Assembly (NCBI GenBank): GCA_965153455.1
Contig: OZ234503.1
Location: 12,963,118 to 13,027,117, forward strand
Direction of reading: 5' to 3'
Origin: Sphagnum compactum
Lineage: Eukaryota; Bryophyta; Sphagnopsida; Sphagnales
Length of the DNA stretch: 64,000 nucleotides
The translations under genes and the position numbers were made by a program. The notes under the pieces were generated by a model. It searched no databases and was not told the DNA's origin. It worked only from the letters and a program-made list of their open reading frames with translations. The first letter of the stretch is position 1, and every line of letters starts with the position of its first letter. This document shows, piece by piece, positions 25,500-37,246 of this stretch.

Positions 25500-27360
25500 G
25501 GGATGTTTTGCAACTGGCCTTGCAACTTAATTTTTGAGTTGCAGAGACATTTGTAGCTCATTGTATTTATACATAGTGAGTGCTAACAAACAAGTTGCAT
25601 GAGTTGCAGAGTTGCAACTCACCATATATACGATACAACTCATTGCAATTCAATTGCAACTCAGTCAAAACAATTCATTTTTAACTACTATGCAACAACA
25701 TTATAACTACACCCATGATGTCATGCTAATGTCAGTAATTATCATCCATGTATTAGACTCGGACACGTGGCATTACGAAGATTTTTTGACATAAAATTAT
25801 TTTTTCGAAATATTGATTTTCATCATCCATTATGATTATTAATGATGGTTTGAGATTGTTATACATGGCACAATTGTTTTTTCAATGCCACATGGCATAT
25901 TAATTGTATTTTATTTTAAAAATTACAATTTTAGTTTAATAGTTAGGTAGGCCGTACATAACCATAGATAGGTAGGTTGGTAGGTTTTAAAACTTACATA
26001 CCTATGTATTTACTTAGGACTTATTTACTTGCCTAAGTAGGTCCTAAGTAGATAAGTAAGCAAGAAAGCACAAGACTATGTTCACTAAATATTAACCATG
26101 AAATTTTAATTTTATTTTACATTTTGCTTTTAGGTTAAGATTTTTTATGCTCATCCCAAAATGGCACATGTATTTTAATGTGAGAATATAAGAAAACAAA
26201 CCTTCTTTATATAGTTTATAACATGGGATTAAAATACAAAGCATATGTGTTAAATTTTTTAGTTGTTCATTAGTTGCAAATTGAGTTGCAATTGAGTTGC
26301 AACTATAACACTTAAGTGCTCAAGGCAGGCCAGATCCAAGGGGAAGGATTCATTTTTTTTAGTCTAAACAAAACTTGAATCCTTCCTATTGGCGCATCTA
26401 ATGCATTAAAAATTGTCAAAAATGGAATAGAATTGAGAAAGTTATGGCCCCTAAAAGTAGAGGGGGTCAAGAACTTAAAAAAACAAACCATCAAATGTTG
26501 CAAAGGTCAGTTCCCAAACATCCAAAAAATTCCTTATATGTCATTTTGTTGCTATTAGAAATTTAAAATGATTTGTAGAACTTCAAGTGGCGCTCCTATA
26601 TCACTTTAAATCGTTTGAAATGAAAAAGAAATTAAAAAGTTATGAGGTTTGAAAGTAGGAGGGGTCCAAAGAGAGAAAAAAGAACATGTTTTGTAAGTTG
26701 GAAAGCTTATTTATTTTCTTGTTATTTTTTCATTACTCATTTTCCTTTGCACTTCAAAAATGATATTTAAAACTTGAAGTAACGATCCCATAACATTTTA
26801 AATCATTCAAAATGAAACACACGTGATGAAGATATAAATAACTAATGATATCTTTATTAAGTTATAAGTAGTTGTATTATCTTCATAACATAGTTGAACA
26901 ATAATACTTTAGTAGTGGCACACTAGTGGCCATATTAATTGTATCAATGGGAATCATAATCAAAAAATAGTTGCAAAGGTATCTCATAGTGGGTGGTGGA
27001 AATGTGGACATGTGGCATGATTGCATGTATGTACATTGTAAATTAGTTGCAACATAGTTGTTGCTTTAGTGACAGATTTATAATAATTCTAAAGTAATTA
27101 CCACATGCAATTACAATGCAACTCCTGAAAAAATCAAACATGGTTGACTACATATGTATGTATGATGTGTATAAATTATCATATAAAAGATCCATTTTCA
27201 ATTCATTTACAACTATAATACAACTAATTGATTTTCTTACATGACAATTTATTTATGAATATATTGTATTTCTGAAGGGATAGTTGCACATTGGTTATAA
27301 TACCCAATGGATAGTTGCATAACAGTTGTATATGAATTTTTTTTTCGTTTTAATTGCAAA
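25500..27360. repeat. Cluster of TTGCAACT / AGTTGCAA words on both strands
   Basis: Near 25508-25670 the words TTGCAACT, GAGTTGCAGAGTTGCAACTC and CAATTGCAACTC recur. Near 26275 is AGTTGCAAATTGAGTTGCAA followed by TTGAGTTGCAACT. Further copies occur near 27045, 27118, 27283 and 27311. Such dense subterminal words in both orientations are typical of DNA-transposon ends, but no transposase frame is visible. Confidence 0.5.
26340..26830. repeat. Second copy of the dispersed repeat seen at 9340-9650
   Basis: Two internal units can be seen, each with ATTTGTAGAACTTCAAGTGG or AAAACTTGAAGTAACGATCC, CATTTTAAATCATTCAAAAT, and a GGGGTC-containing spacer (AGGGGGTCAAG, AGGAGGGGTCCAAAG). It matches the earlier locus in order as well as wording. 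Confidence 0.6.
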
Positions 27361-27389
27361 GTTGTGTGATTTTGATGGACGCAATTTCT

Positions 27390-27640
27390 CATAGTGTTAT
27401 AAATTATGATGAACTATTGGCAACCATATGGGAACATATGAAGTAAATTAAAAAGGGGAAAAGGGAAAAAGGGGGGACATTAATAAATTAATAAACCTCA
27501 TCTCCTTTACCATTATTTTTATATATTTTTCACATTTTCAAATTGAAACTTAAATTTAAAATTATTTAACTATTAGAATTACAATCCATTAATCCGCGTT
27601 TTGTCTTTGGCCATGGGGTTATAACATGTAATTCAAATAA
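27390..27640. repeat. Partial relative of the 36.9 kb inverted-repeat element
   Basis: It shares with 37050-37260 the succession ATGATGAACTATTG, AAAAAGGGG, TTAATAAACCTCATCTCCTT, CCATTATTTTT, TCACATTTTCAAA, a CATTCCAT/ATCCATTA end and GGGGT(C/T)TTA. A further fragment of the same family lies at about 27780-27880. Confidence 0.6.
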
Positions 27641-29204
27641 CTATTATGCAAAATAATTTTATTTTAGTACCTTTTCAAAATATAACATGAAAAGGCACAA
27701 CATTTCATGGACTACACTTCCTTTTTTTCCTAACTACCTCCCTCCTTTTCTAATAACTAGCTCATTATTTTCCCCTAGCCACCTATTGTTTCATATCCAT
27801 GTTATATAATAAAATCAAATTTCATATTGACATAAATAATGAAGAACCATTGGAAATTATATAGTAAAATCAAATTCTAGTGACAATGTTTCATTGGAAC
27901 TAGTTTATTTAGGATGAGATTTTGGTGATTATCACTGTGACAATTGTAAAACCATTCTGGATTATAATTTTTCATAAATCAAATTCTACTTTAGAATCGT
28001 TTCTTGTTGTTTGTGTTGCACCTTTTCAATGTTTCTGTTTGTTTGTATCTTGTTGTGAATTTATTTAATGAATCAAACTTTTGTTGACATTTTGCCACCC
28101 AATCAAGAATGAAAGGATATATAATGGAAGAAAATGACATAAAATGAAATTTATAAAATTTTGTCTTTTAAAATTTTACTCCAAAAGTGACTATCCCTAA
28201 CTTTATCTACAATTAAGAAATCTTAACCGATAGTCAACAATTCATTATTAAAAAAATTGTTTTGAAAATAAGATAAAGTTTTTCGTAGATTTTTTATAGT
28301 AGTATTTGATAAATATGTTTGGTAATTTTGTTTCGATAGACTTATTTCAGTAAACTAATTTTGGCAATAGTGTTCAATAGTTCACTTTTAATAGATAACT
28401 TGTTTTTGTTAGACTAATTTTGATAATATTTTCAATTGTCAAAATCAGTAGACTATTTGCAATATTGAGAATTGATAATAACAATTCTTGCACTAAAATT
28501 CCAAACAATTTTTACACCTTTAATAGCAACTCATACAAGGCTTAGACATTCTATGACATAGGAGGAAACCATGTCATCATTATTCCCACAAAAGTTCTTG
28601 TAATTCTCATTCATCATTTCTCAAGCCATGGCTACAAATATTTCTTCAGTTTCAAAATAAAGTTATGTGTAGGGTAATGTTTGAGGCCACAGGCATTATT
28701 GGAATAAGGGCTCGATTTTGATAATGCTCGTGACCAAAGGTGTTTTACATAGCATAAAAATCAATGTGAATTTTATTTTATTTTATTTTCTTTCTTGTGA
28801 TACTCAATGGTATCAAATGGAAAAAAAAAAAAGTGGGACATTTTGGAAAATGAGGTGCCCACATGTGTACTTCCAACTACACTAAGAATTTATTCAAAGG
28901 TTTTTATAACTATGCAAATTTATAAGACATTTTGTGCATTCATCTGGGAAAAATGGAAGGCATGTGAAATCGGAAACAAAATCATCCAATTTTTTGAACA
29001 CAAAGTAATTCATTACACACCGCCAATCCCAACAATGTTGGCCGAATGCCAAACCGGCTCGTTTCTCCAAGTCCTTGACAACCCCACCAGGAATGAAAAT
29101 CGCCCAAGTTCCATGGTTGGACCCAGGGTTCGAACACGCGACCTTTCTGGCTTGGGCTCGCTCCCTCCCTCGCTCCCTCCCTCCCTCAGGTTCACCGCAG
29201 CCCT

Positions 29205-29610
29205 CGCTCCTGGTAACCGAACAAGCTTCGAATTCATCATGAGCCAGCCCTCCTTTCCTTGTAACCGAACAATCCTTGAATGCAATCAAGGTGTCGTGAA
29301 CCAGCCTTTCTCTCCTGGTAACCGAACAATCTTGAATGCAATCAAGGATTGTTCGGTCACCAGGAGAGAATCGTGAACTAGCCCTTCTCTCCTGTGACCG
29401 AACAATCCTTGAATGCAGTCGTAATTCAGTCCTTCTCTCCTGTGACCGAACAATCCTTGAATGCACTCGTAATTCAGTCCTTCTCTCCTGGTGACCGAAC
29501 AATCCTTGAACCAGCCCTTCTCTCCTGGTAACCGAACAATCGTTGAATGAAATCCATGTATCTGGAGCGAATCAGGATTGTCTCCCGTAACCGAACATCC
29601 TGCCAATTCA
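29205..29610. repeat. Minisatellite, about eight copies of a CCGAACAATCCTTGAATG unit
   Basis: Direct copies of (G)GTAACCGAACAATCCTTGAA preceded by CCTTCTCTCCT occur near 29215, 29260, 29318, 29394, 29443, 29492, 29528 and 29588, spaced about 36-57 bases apart. One further copy near 29347-29370 is inverted. GTAACC and GTGACC variants alternate. A (CCCT/CGCT)n tract lies just before at about 29158-29190. Long reading frames on either strand here are repeat artefacts. Confidence 0.9.
29308..29370. repeat. Inverted repeat within the minisatellite
   Basis: The left arm 29308-29331 and right arm 29347-29370 are complementary over 24 bases with one mismatch. The loop is 15 bases. Transcribed or single-stranded DNA would form a strong hairpin. 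Confidence 0.9.
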
Positions 29611-29649
29611 ATTGGGGTAGTCGTGAACCGTGAGATGGAATAGTAAGAA

Positions 29650-29755
29650 TCCAACGGTTAGATGCTGTGACAAGAGCTTCACATCAACGGACCGTTAGAG
29701 GCCATAAAGATCGGAGGGTAGGAATGTGCGGACCGTTGGGGGCAGAGAGCCGTTG
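29650..29755 (+). promoter_or_regulatory. Cluster of MSA (G2/M) elements upstream of cyclin B
   Basis: The mitosis-specific activator consensus is YCYAACGGYYA, bound by three-repeat MYB (MYB3R) factors. TCCAACGGTTA at 29650-29660 matches all eleven positions. Further AACGG cores lie at 29686-29690 (+), 29692-29696 (-, TCTAACGGTCC), 29733-29737 (-, CCCAACGGTCC) and 29750-29754 (-, GCAACGGCT). The cluster is about 1 kb upstream of the start codon of a B-type cyclin, the classical MSA target. Confidence 0.8.
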
Positions 29756-30718
29756 CAAGGGTTGCAGCCACACTAGTGCGAGCTCCATATCTCCACTCCT
29801 CGGCTCCATTGCAAACTCGTGTGCGCGTGTTGCGTGTGTTTGTGAGTCTCTTCGCGGATTCCTTGTCTGCATATGATTGTGCATTTCCAGTACACTAATT
29901 GCTAGAAATTTAGAGTTTTGGGAAGTGTTGTTGTATTGTCGTCAAGCTCTCGAAGAGACATTACATTGTTAGTCTCTGTTTTGTGTAGTGTCAGTAGTTT
30001 TGTAACGTTTTGTTTGGTAGGAACGCTGGTTGGTGCTGGGTTGAAGTCATTATAGTTCCCTTGTTTGTGGTGTTCTCCTGGGAGGAATATTGGGTGTGTT
30101 GTTGGTTTGCAAAGAAAAGGGCAAGTAGTTCTGCTTTGGGATCTATGTGATTTTTATCACCATTTGTTTGGATTATTCTGGGGCAGAAGATTTGTGTGTC
30201 TTGGATTTCATGTGATTAGGAGCTTGCTTTCTTTTCTTTGGGGCCGCTTCACCACGCTCGCTCTCAGCAGGAACCATGCTTGCTACTAGGGTGAGTGAAC
30301 AAGCGAGCTTCATGAAATTTTTCTTCCACACCGTACATTCTTTGCGTTAAGCATATTGAGCAGGGTTTGAATTGAGAATTTGTGGATGGATTCAAGGTGG
30401 AAGGCAGAAAGAAAGAACTGATCGGTTCTGTTGTATTGTGGGCTTGTGTGTGGCAATAGCAACAAACAGCTTTCGGTGATGAGAATAAGCGTGGGGATCG
30501 TGGCGGCAAGCCCGCTCCGCCTCCCAAACGTAACCACAATCTCCAATTCCCTTATGATTCTCGAGTGTTTTCAGTTTAAATGTTGTCTGTGAACGAGATC
30601 TCCGTCCCTATCAGACACAACCACGCGATTTGAAGATGTTGTTATAGAAGCAAAAGATCTTGTACAGCAGAGAGATTGAAGAACTCATCTATTTGCGTGA
30701 GTGTTGACGAAGAAACAC

Positions 30719-33475
30719 ATGGTCGGGAGTGTAGCTGCAGCTGCAGGTACAGGCAAACAGCCCCACAACGGGAGCCACAATGCGGCAAGAGCAGTGCAGG
30801 CCAGCAATCGGAGAGCACTGGGAGACATTGGCAACCTTGTGGGTACAGTGCGGTGCAATGTGAGCAAGGATAGTGTCAAAGAGTAAGTTTACTTGATTAC
30901 CTTGGAAATCTGTCGCCAAAGCCCTTCTGAAAAGCTTTCTTGCCGTTGAAACTTTTGGGATCGGATTGTACCACACTGAACTCCTCCAGTGATTTGTCCC
31001 AAACAAGTAGGTTTTTTCCAATTTTATTTTGTAGGTTTGGGGTCTGTTATCAAAAATCTTTACACCTTCCAGTACAATGGCTTGGGGCATTCCAGCTTCA
31101 TGGGCTTGATTCAAGAGAAACCATCAATTACACTCTGCCATGCAATGAGGATGATGCAGTGAGGTTTGAAGATCATATCAAATTGTATGCTCCTCTCAAA
31201 GCTCAGAAATGAAATGGTGCATTGTGGCTGTGAATAGGAATGCTCTTGTGAAGCAAGTTGTACCAAATGCAAATCATCGGCCTATCACTCGGTATGAACC
31301 TTTCAGATCTGTGCCCAAACAATGCACGCATGTTAGCACTCATTGTATGCAAATAAAACCCAGAAGTCAAGCATCGACCTGCTCTAATGAAGGTTTTTCC
31401 TGAACATCTGCAGGAGATATGGGGCGGCATTGCTCAATAGCCAGAATGCAACAAAAGAACCAGCTGCTGTGGTATGAACAATGTCCAATCACTTCTGTTG
31501 CAATCCACTCTTGCAAATCACAGCAATCTGATTGCCTGCCTACTCACCCTAACAGCTCAACCTTGGTAGTAGTAGTACAGGTCATTTCTAAAACTATAGA
31601 AACCAATTTCTCTTAGCTTCTTGTCAACCAAAATGTGCATTGCTGGGAACAGGTAGTGAAGGTGGAAGTGAAAGCTGAAGCCAAAGTGGAGGTGAAGTCG
31701 GAAGTGACAGAGGAAGATGTTGCAGCATGGGGTGCGAAGCAAAGACGGACTATCACATCGGCAAAGACGAATGACAGCTCATGCTCTACTGAAGCAGTCC
31801 GACCTCCTGATACCCATGCAAATTCTGGAGAGACTAAAGTTGTCTCCCATAAGCCAGGACAGGCTGGCGGTGCTGCACGTACCAAGGCACATATGCGTTT
31901 AGCTGCTGTGAAGAAGGAGAAGGAGCAGACTCTAACAGCCTTGTTGACTGCTCGCAGTGAAGTATGTGGTCCTTTTGGCTTCGTCGATTCTTGGTGTTTT
32001 CTGCAACATCAGTCCACATATCACTTCTTGAGTAGATAATAGTAGCCCGTGGCCATTGTGCTGCTCTATGATGAAAAGGGGAGTTCCTAACTAGTGTTTT
32101 GAGCTTCAAATGTGCAGGCAGCAATTGGTGGACTTGATGCTGAAATGCAGGAGGCAGAGGTTCCAACAGAAGTTAACATTGATCAGCATGATATTGGCAA
32201 CCAGCTTGCAGTCGTGGACTACATTGAGGACATTTACACCTTTTACCGCAAAACTGAGGTCAGTTCAATTGTGAACATGCACTGCTATTTCCAGGGAAAT
32301 TATTGGAGATTCAAGTCATCCTTGGGCTGTAATCAGAGAATGGCAACTTGTTTTTGTTCTGAAATACCATGTGTGAGGTGTCCAGGTCCAAAGTTGTGTG
32401 CCACCAAACTACATGACTCAGCAGGCAGATATCAACGAGAAGATGCGTGCCATTCTTATTGACTGGCTTATTGAGGTATTGTGTCTGCTGTCCTATGCTC
32501 TAAGTATTGTCCACAGCTCTTGATATCCATTAAATTGGCCTCTATCTATCCCTGTAGAAACTAACAGTCGGGCTGTCTATGCAGGTTCATCTGAAGTTCA
32601 ATCTGATGACCGAGACATTGTACCTAACAATTAATCTGATTGATCGGTACCTGAGTTTGCAAAGTGTCTCCCGCAAGAATCTGCAGCTGGTGGGTGTGAC
32701 AGCACTGCTTCTGGCTGCAAAGTATGAGGAAATATGGGCCCCAGAGGTAAACGACTTTGTGCACATCTCTGACAATGCCTACACTCGGGAGCAAATTTTG
32801 GACATGGAGAAGACAATGCTGAACACTTTACGGTTCAACTTGACAGTTCCAACTCCATATGTTTTTGTCGCACGTTGCCTCAAAGCAGCAGCTGCTGAAA
32901 GAGAGGTATTCATAGTTTCCTTGCACGTGTGAAACTTCATAGTCCTTAAGAGGGGCATCTAGAAACCAAAGTAAACTCTACTTAATTCTTATGATCCTGT
33001 ATTATGGTGATGCAGGAGAAGACTGTTGCAACAGAATTAGAGATGGTATCATGGTATTTGGTGGAGCTCTGCCTCACAGAGTACAGCATGGTCAAGTTCT
33101 GTCCCTCTCAATTGGCAGCTGCAGCTGTATATACGGCACTGAACACCCTTGCAAAAGAAGCCACCTGGGGCCCTGCTCTTCAAAGACACTCTGGCTACAC
33201 TGAATCCCAGCTCAAGTATGTGTGCAATGCTCCTCTTATGCCTCTTTTCAGACTTCTTTTCTGCCAAGTCCTCCATTGTCAAAGTTCATTAACTTGCCCC
33301 TAACAGAAATACTTGTTTCAGGGAGTGTGCAAAAATGATGGTAGCTTTTCACAGCAAGGCGGGTACAGGAAGTTTGACAGTGGTGCATAAGAAGTATTCA
33401 AGCTCCAAATTTTCGTCTGTTGCCAAACTTAGCCCCTCTTCCACTTTGTTGAGCCCAGTTGTAAGTACCAACTGA
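30719..33475 (+). CDS. CYCB1: B1-type mitotic cyclin (9 exons)
   Basis: B-type cyclins activate CDKs at the G2/M transition and are degraded through the APC. Exons by splice consensus and phase: 30719-30882, 31238-31291, 31414-31471, 31653-31961, 32118-32258, 32386-32475, 32585-32905, 33016-33215, 33322-33475. They sum exactly to 497 codons. Residues 31-39 (RRALGDIGN) form a perfect RxxLxxIxN destruction box. The region [15 protein letters not shown] follows. The cyclin box starts at about residue 225 ([16 protein letters not shown]) and includes [11 protein letters not shown] (262-272), [30 protein letters not shown] and [11 protein letters not shown]. The C-terminal cyclin fold has [20 protein letters not shown] and the closing [20 protein letters not shown]. 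The second exon start is the least certain; another acceptor lies at 31206. MSA sites upstream fit G2/M expression. Confidence 0.93.
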
Positions 33476-34251
33476 TTGGACATTCACCTCAACTACTACT
33501 CCCTTCTCCTCTCTCATGAGAGGCTGAGCCTCAAAAGCATATATGCCAGCCCCTCCTGCCTCAAATTCTGAATGCTTAGTTAAAGACCTAATTTGCGAGA
33601 TATGAAGCATGTCTGGCTGAAAGTTCAAGAGGAAGGATAGAAGAGAAGATGGATGTTAGCTAGGCAAGAGAAAATAGCATTTTCCAGAATTCAGATAGTG
33701 AAAAGGACAATGTTGAGAAAAGTCTGTCATCCAAACTCAGGAAGATGAAAAAAAAGTGTACAATACAATGACAATGGTCGAACTTTTGAATCAATAGACC
33801 ATTTTTAACTCTCAATGCGCCTTATGAAATGTACATGTACATTGTTTCTGAATGTTCACGATGTCCACTACATCCAACAATTTGTTACATTATGAGTGAA
33901 TGTAACAGATTCTAGCAACGTGCACAAGGCCAGACCTATGCCAACAACCCAAACACTGATTCTAAGCAGTAGGATAGTAGCACATATAAAACATATTGTT
34001 TATTGTCAACTGTGAATAATAGAAGTGTCTTCAAATCAAGCTAATATAAATTCCTCAATCAGATCTGGGCAAGATCAATGTGAGTATATAATGAAAATGA
34101 CCAAGTAGAAAAGTAATCTGCAAATCAGCTAACTCCCACTAATACCAATTCTGTGTCCTCTACCCAGGAAAAATTTCATCTTGACTCCCCAATTTGATGA
34201 TATTTTCTGAATCAGAAATTGTAAACTGAAAGGAAGATGTAACCAAAATTG
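33476..34251. other. Convergent intergenic segment
   Basis: Shared 3' flank of the cyclin gene and the reverse-strand membrane protein. No coding or repeat feature seen. Confidence 0.4.
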
Positions 34252-35328
34252 TCAGTTTCTTTTCTTGTTCTCCTGCTGTGCCAGTTGAAAGAATTTTGAA
34301 ATTCGCTGCTCTCTGTAAACAAAGTACAGAGAGAAAGCAGAAGCTGGTCCAAACACCAAGCTGCCCACAGTGACCAATGCGCTGGCCAAAACTCCGTCTT
34401 CCAGCAGCACAAGGTACAAAAATGCAAGAAACAAAATCAAACCGTCGATAATAAGAAAGTATACTGCAAACTCCTCAGTTTTCCATGATATGAGAAGGCT
34501 AAAAGCTCGCGTTGGCAGCTCTGGATCTGAAATCACAAACAGAATGGCTACCAACTGCCACACTACTCCAATTCCCACATAAACAAGATGGAGGGCAAGC
34601 ACACTTTTATGCCCACGAATTTGTGAGCTTCCCTCAGTTGTAGCAAAAGGAAGCCAGAAAAGAGCTACTGCAATTGGAGAAACCTGGAAAAGTAGGATTG
34701 CAAGCTCTAGCTCACGGATTTGGAAGGGGAAGAAGAGACCTAAGATGTTCAATACCACAAACAAGAGGAAGAAACCTATTGCTGCAACGCGAATTACAGA
34801 GATCTTTTTGTCAGCAATTAGGTCGAAATGTCTATTGCCTGCAGCATAGAGGAGATAGATGGGCAACCAAATTGCAGGAAGGACGACTGAGACTCCAGCA
34901 GCTTGAACAAGGAAGAAATAGAGAGGGGTGAGAGAAAGGAAGAACCCAGCTCTAAACCTTGATCCTTCAACGGCCATAAAAACAAGCACTGACAGAAAGA
35001 GTGAGAGAGTATATCCACTGACCCATTTGCCTACATCAGAAACTAAAGCTTGCTTGAAGAACAACACCAGAGTGCACAGAATGATCTCCAGTTCTTTGAA
35101 CCCCAATCTATTATATGCTACTTTGTCTAAACATTCCTCACGCAAAACTGCGAAGGGTACAGCTGCGTTACCAAACAAGAGCAAAAATGCAGACACGCCC
35201 AAAGCCACTAATGGTACTACCTTCAACATCCTTACACCCACTGAATCCATTATCTTGTTCCTGTCACTCCTCCACCAAACTAACTTCGCGTTCAATTCTG
35301 GAGAGGATGATAACAATGCCACTAACAA
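34252..35328 (-). CDS. Multi-pass membrane protein of unknown function, intronless
   Basis: A single 358-codon frame without intron. I do not recognise the family. About nine to ten hydrophobic segments can be counted, for example near residues 35-60 (VVPLVALGVSAFLLLFGNAA), 78-97, 104-122, 130-163 (YFFLVQAAGVSVVLPAIWLP), 175-200, 205-230, 242-265, 286-310 and 312-338. The C-terminus is short, basic and polar (QLAQQENKKRN). Met27 at 35250 (MDSVGVRMLKVV) is a likely alternative start because residues 1-26 are soluble and unremarkable. The length and the GVSVVLP-type signature in the middle remind me of fungal multi-span membrane proteins of unknown role, but this is memory, not a search. Neighbouring genes are intron-rich, so the absence of introns stands out. 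Codon use is not obviously different. Confidence 0.65.
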   Translation of the reverse strand: MLVALLSSSPELNAKLVWWRSDRNKIMDSVGVRMLKVVPLVALGVSAFLLLFGNAAVPFAVLREECLDKVAYNRLGFKELEIILCTLVLFFKQALVSDVGKWVSGYTLSLFLSVLVFMAVEGSRFRAGFFLSLTPLYFFLVQAAGVSVVLPAIWLPIYLLYAAGNRHFDLIADKKISVIRVAAIGFFLLFVVLNILGLFFPFQIRELELAILLFQVSPIAVALFWLPFATTEGSSQIRGHKSVLALHLVYVGIGVVWQLVAILFVISDPELPTRAFSLLISWKTEEFAVYFLIIDGLILFLAFLYLVLLEDGVLASALVTVGSLVFGPASAFSLYFVYREQRISKFFQLAQQENKKRN

Positions 35329-36870
35329 AAGTCGCGATTTTTAAAGCTTCAAGTAACGACAACGGAAACAAACTCCAGCTTAACAACAATAAAAAACACA
35401 ATCCTTGCAACCGTCTAACTGCGACAAACGTTTGAATTTTTTGATGGGCTTTCGAATGGGGATGAAGCATGAAAGAAGGTGGAGGATGTACGTCTGATCT
35501 AGGAAAAAAAAAAACGCCCGTGAAATACAGACCCAGACGTGAACGAACTGGGTGCGAATGCTTGCTTGTTTGCACAACCCAAGCAAGCAAGCAAGCAAAG
35601 CCCAGTGCTTGAGGGAAGGGCAGGGCCAGAACACAATAAAAAAAACTCACTTTATTCCAAAAGTAAGTGTGTGGCACAAAACGATTACCGTAGCGTCAAG
35701 AACTGGTAGAATCTTTTTTCTTAAAAGCGTAGAAGGACTCCGTACCCGCAGTAAAATAAATTTCCTCCTCCAGAGAGAATGGCACTATTTTTTCATTTTT
35801 CTCATATCGAATTTTTTGGCAAAAAATTAAAAACAAGTTAGAAATCTTAGTGGAATTTACACTCGAAAAACAAAAATTTCCAGAAGCATTCCTGAAGCAC
35901 AATGTTCCTCAGGGGAACCTTAAGAGTACTCGTATTTGGAAGGTATGTCTCCCTTGTTGACAAACAAAATCAGAGCCCCTCAAATTTGTATCAGATCTTT
36001 ACAGCGGGTCAGTTTTAGGAGCTGAATTTGGGTCCTTCACTCAGCTAGAACTTAGAACTCTTGGTCCTTACATTACCCCGGAAGAACAACATTTTCCACA
36101 TTCTCCACACCACACTTTTAGAAAGGAAACACTTGTTCAAGTTCTAGACCATGTTTCTATTTTCTTTGTGTGGCTAATGTTTCTGGTGACCGAAAAAAGA
36201 CTTTTACAAAAAATTAAAACAAGAATGTTTTGTGATAGATTTTAGTGTTGCCTGGGTACCAGGCTGGAACCCTCTTTATACAGATTGATATTTGGTCCTA
36301 GTATCAAGAACGAACCGCACTGGTATTACCAGAGAGGCAACTTACCACTACCTGCCTGGCAGGGACTTGAACTGATACGAAAGCTGTATATTGATTTCAA
36401 TATCAAGTATAATATAAGTATATACCAATGTTGGCCACTTCTTCACTTCAGGCAAGTTCTACGTCAGGTTCTGAGCAAGTTCTAGTTCAGGTTCCAGGAC
36501 ATTTAGATGGAAGGTTCAACAATTTTTATGGAACTGTGATTGGATCCAGACCGCGCAACTCATGCATTTCTTTAAATTGGATTATAACCTCAACTGGAGT
36601 TTCTGTCCCTTTTGAAACAAGTCGAAGTTCTCTTATTGTTCAGAAAATTAAAGCACAACCTTATTTTTATGCACTCGTTAGTTTTCATTCCTTACATGCA
36701 TAATAAATAATCCATGATCTCTATCTTGGATTGGATCGTTTCGACTAGTTGAACAAACTAATATTACAGTTTGGGAATGCAGCCTCAAGGCTTTACCTTA
36801 CATCTAGTTCTGCTCTCCTTTGTTTTTTGCTTTATGAAAAAAAAAAAGTCAAGCTACATTCAATTTTTTT
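35329..36870. other. No gene recognised
   Basis: The first 350 bases are likely the promoter and leader of the reverse-strand membrane protein. The remainder has only short frames without homology. Confidence 0.35.
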
Positions 36871-37246
36871 CTCTGGATTTATCCGGAGTCTATGGTTTCT
36901 AGTGAAATATATATATATATATATATAAATAATTGTATAATTAAAAAACATATTATTCAAAATATTATTAACTCAATACATATTTTAAAATGAACCTTCA
37001 ATGTGCTTTTTCATGTACATGTTCTATTGTAAAATCAAATATTGAGATCAGCACAAATAATGATGAACTATTGAAAAACATATGAGGAAAATAAAAAAGG
37101 GGAGGGGGAGATGATAATTGTTAAATTGATAAACCTCCATCTCCTTTCCCATTATTTTTGCCTCTTTCTCACATTTTCAAAGTGAAGCTTAAAATAAATC
37201 TTAAAAATTCATTCACCAATTAGACTACATTCCATAAATCCGGAGC
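36871..37246. mobile_element. MITE-like element with 12-bp terminal inverted repeats
   Basis: The left end reads CTCTGGATTTATCCGGAG. The right end reads ATAAATCCGGAG, whose complement is CTCCGGATTTAT. This gives 12-base inverted ends with one mismatch around about 375 bp of AT-rich non-coding DNA with a (TA)n run. Related pieces lie at 25310-25500, 27390-27640 and about 27780-27880, so the family is dispersed. T-runs flank both ends, so a target-site duplication cannot be judged. Confidence 0.55.

Larger units (their letters stand above)
23000..28806. other. AT-rich, repeat-filled intergenic region
   Basis: The region is strongly AT-rich with homopolymer runs and no coding homology. It contains relatives of the 36.9 kb inverted-repeat element (near 25310-25500 and 27390-27900), a relative of the 9.35 kb repeat (26340-26830) and many TTGCAACT words. 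Loose 60-bp repetition (AGACTAATTTTGATAAT-like) occurs at about 28310-28450. Confidence 0.6.

Noticed and set aside
28807-29654. Open frames of 122-202 codons on both strands over the minisatellite
   Set aside because: They repeat the same peptide words (CSVTRREGL and similar) because the DNA is tandemly repeated. There is no domain or start context.
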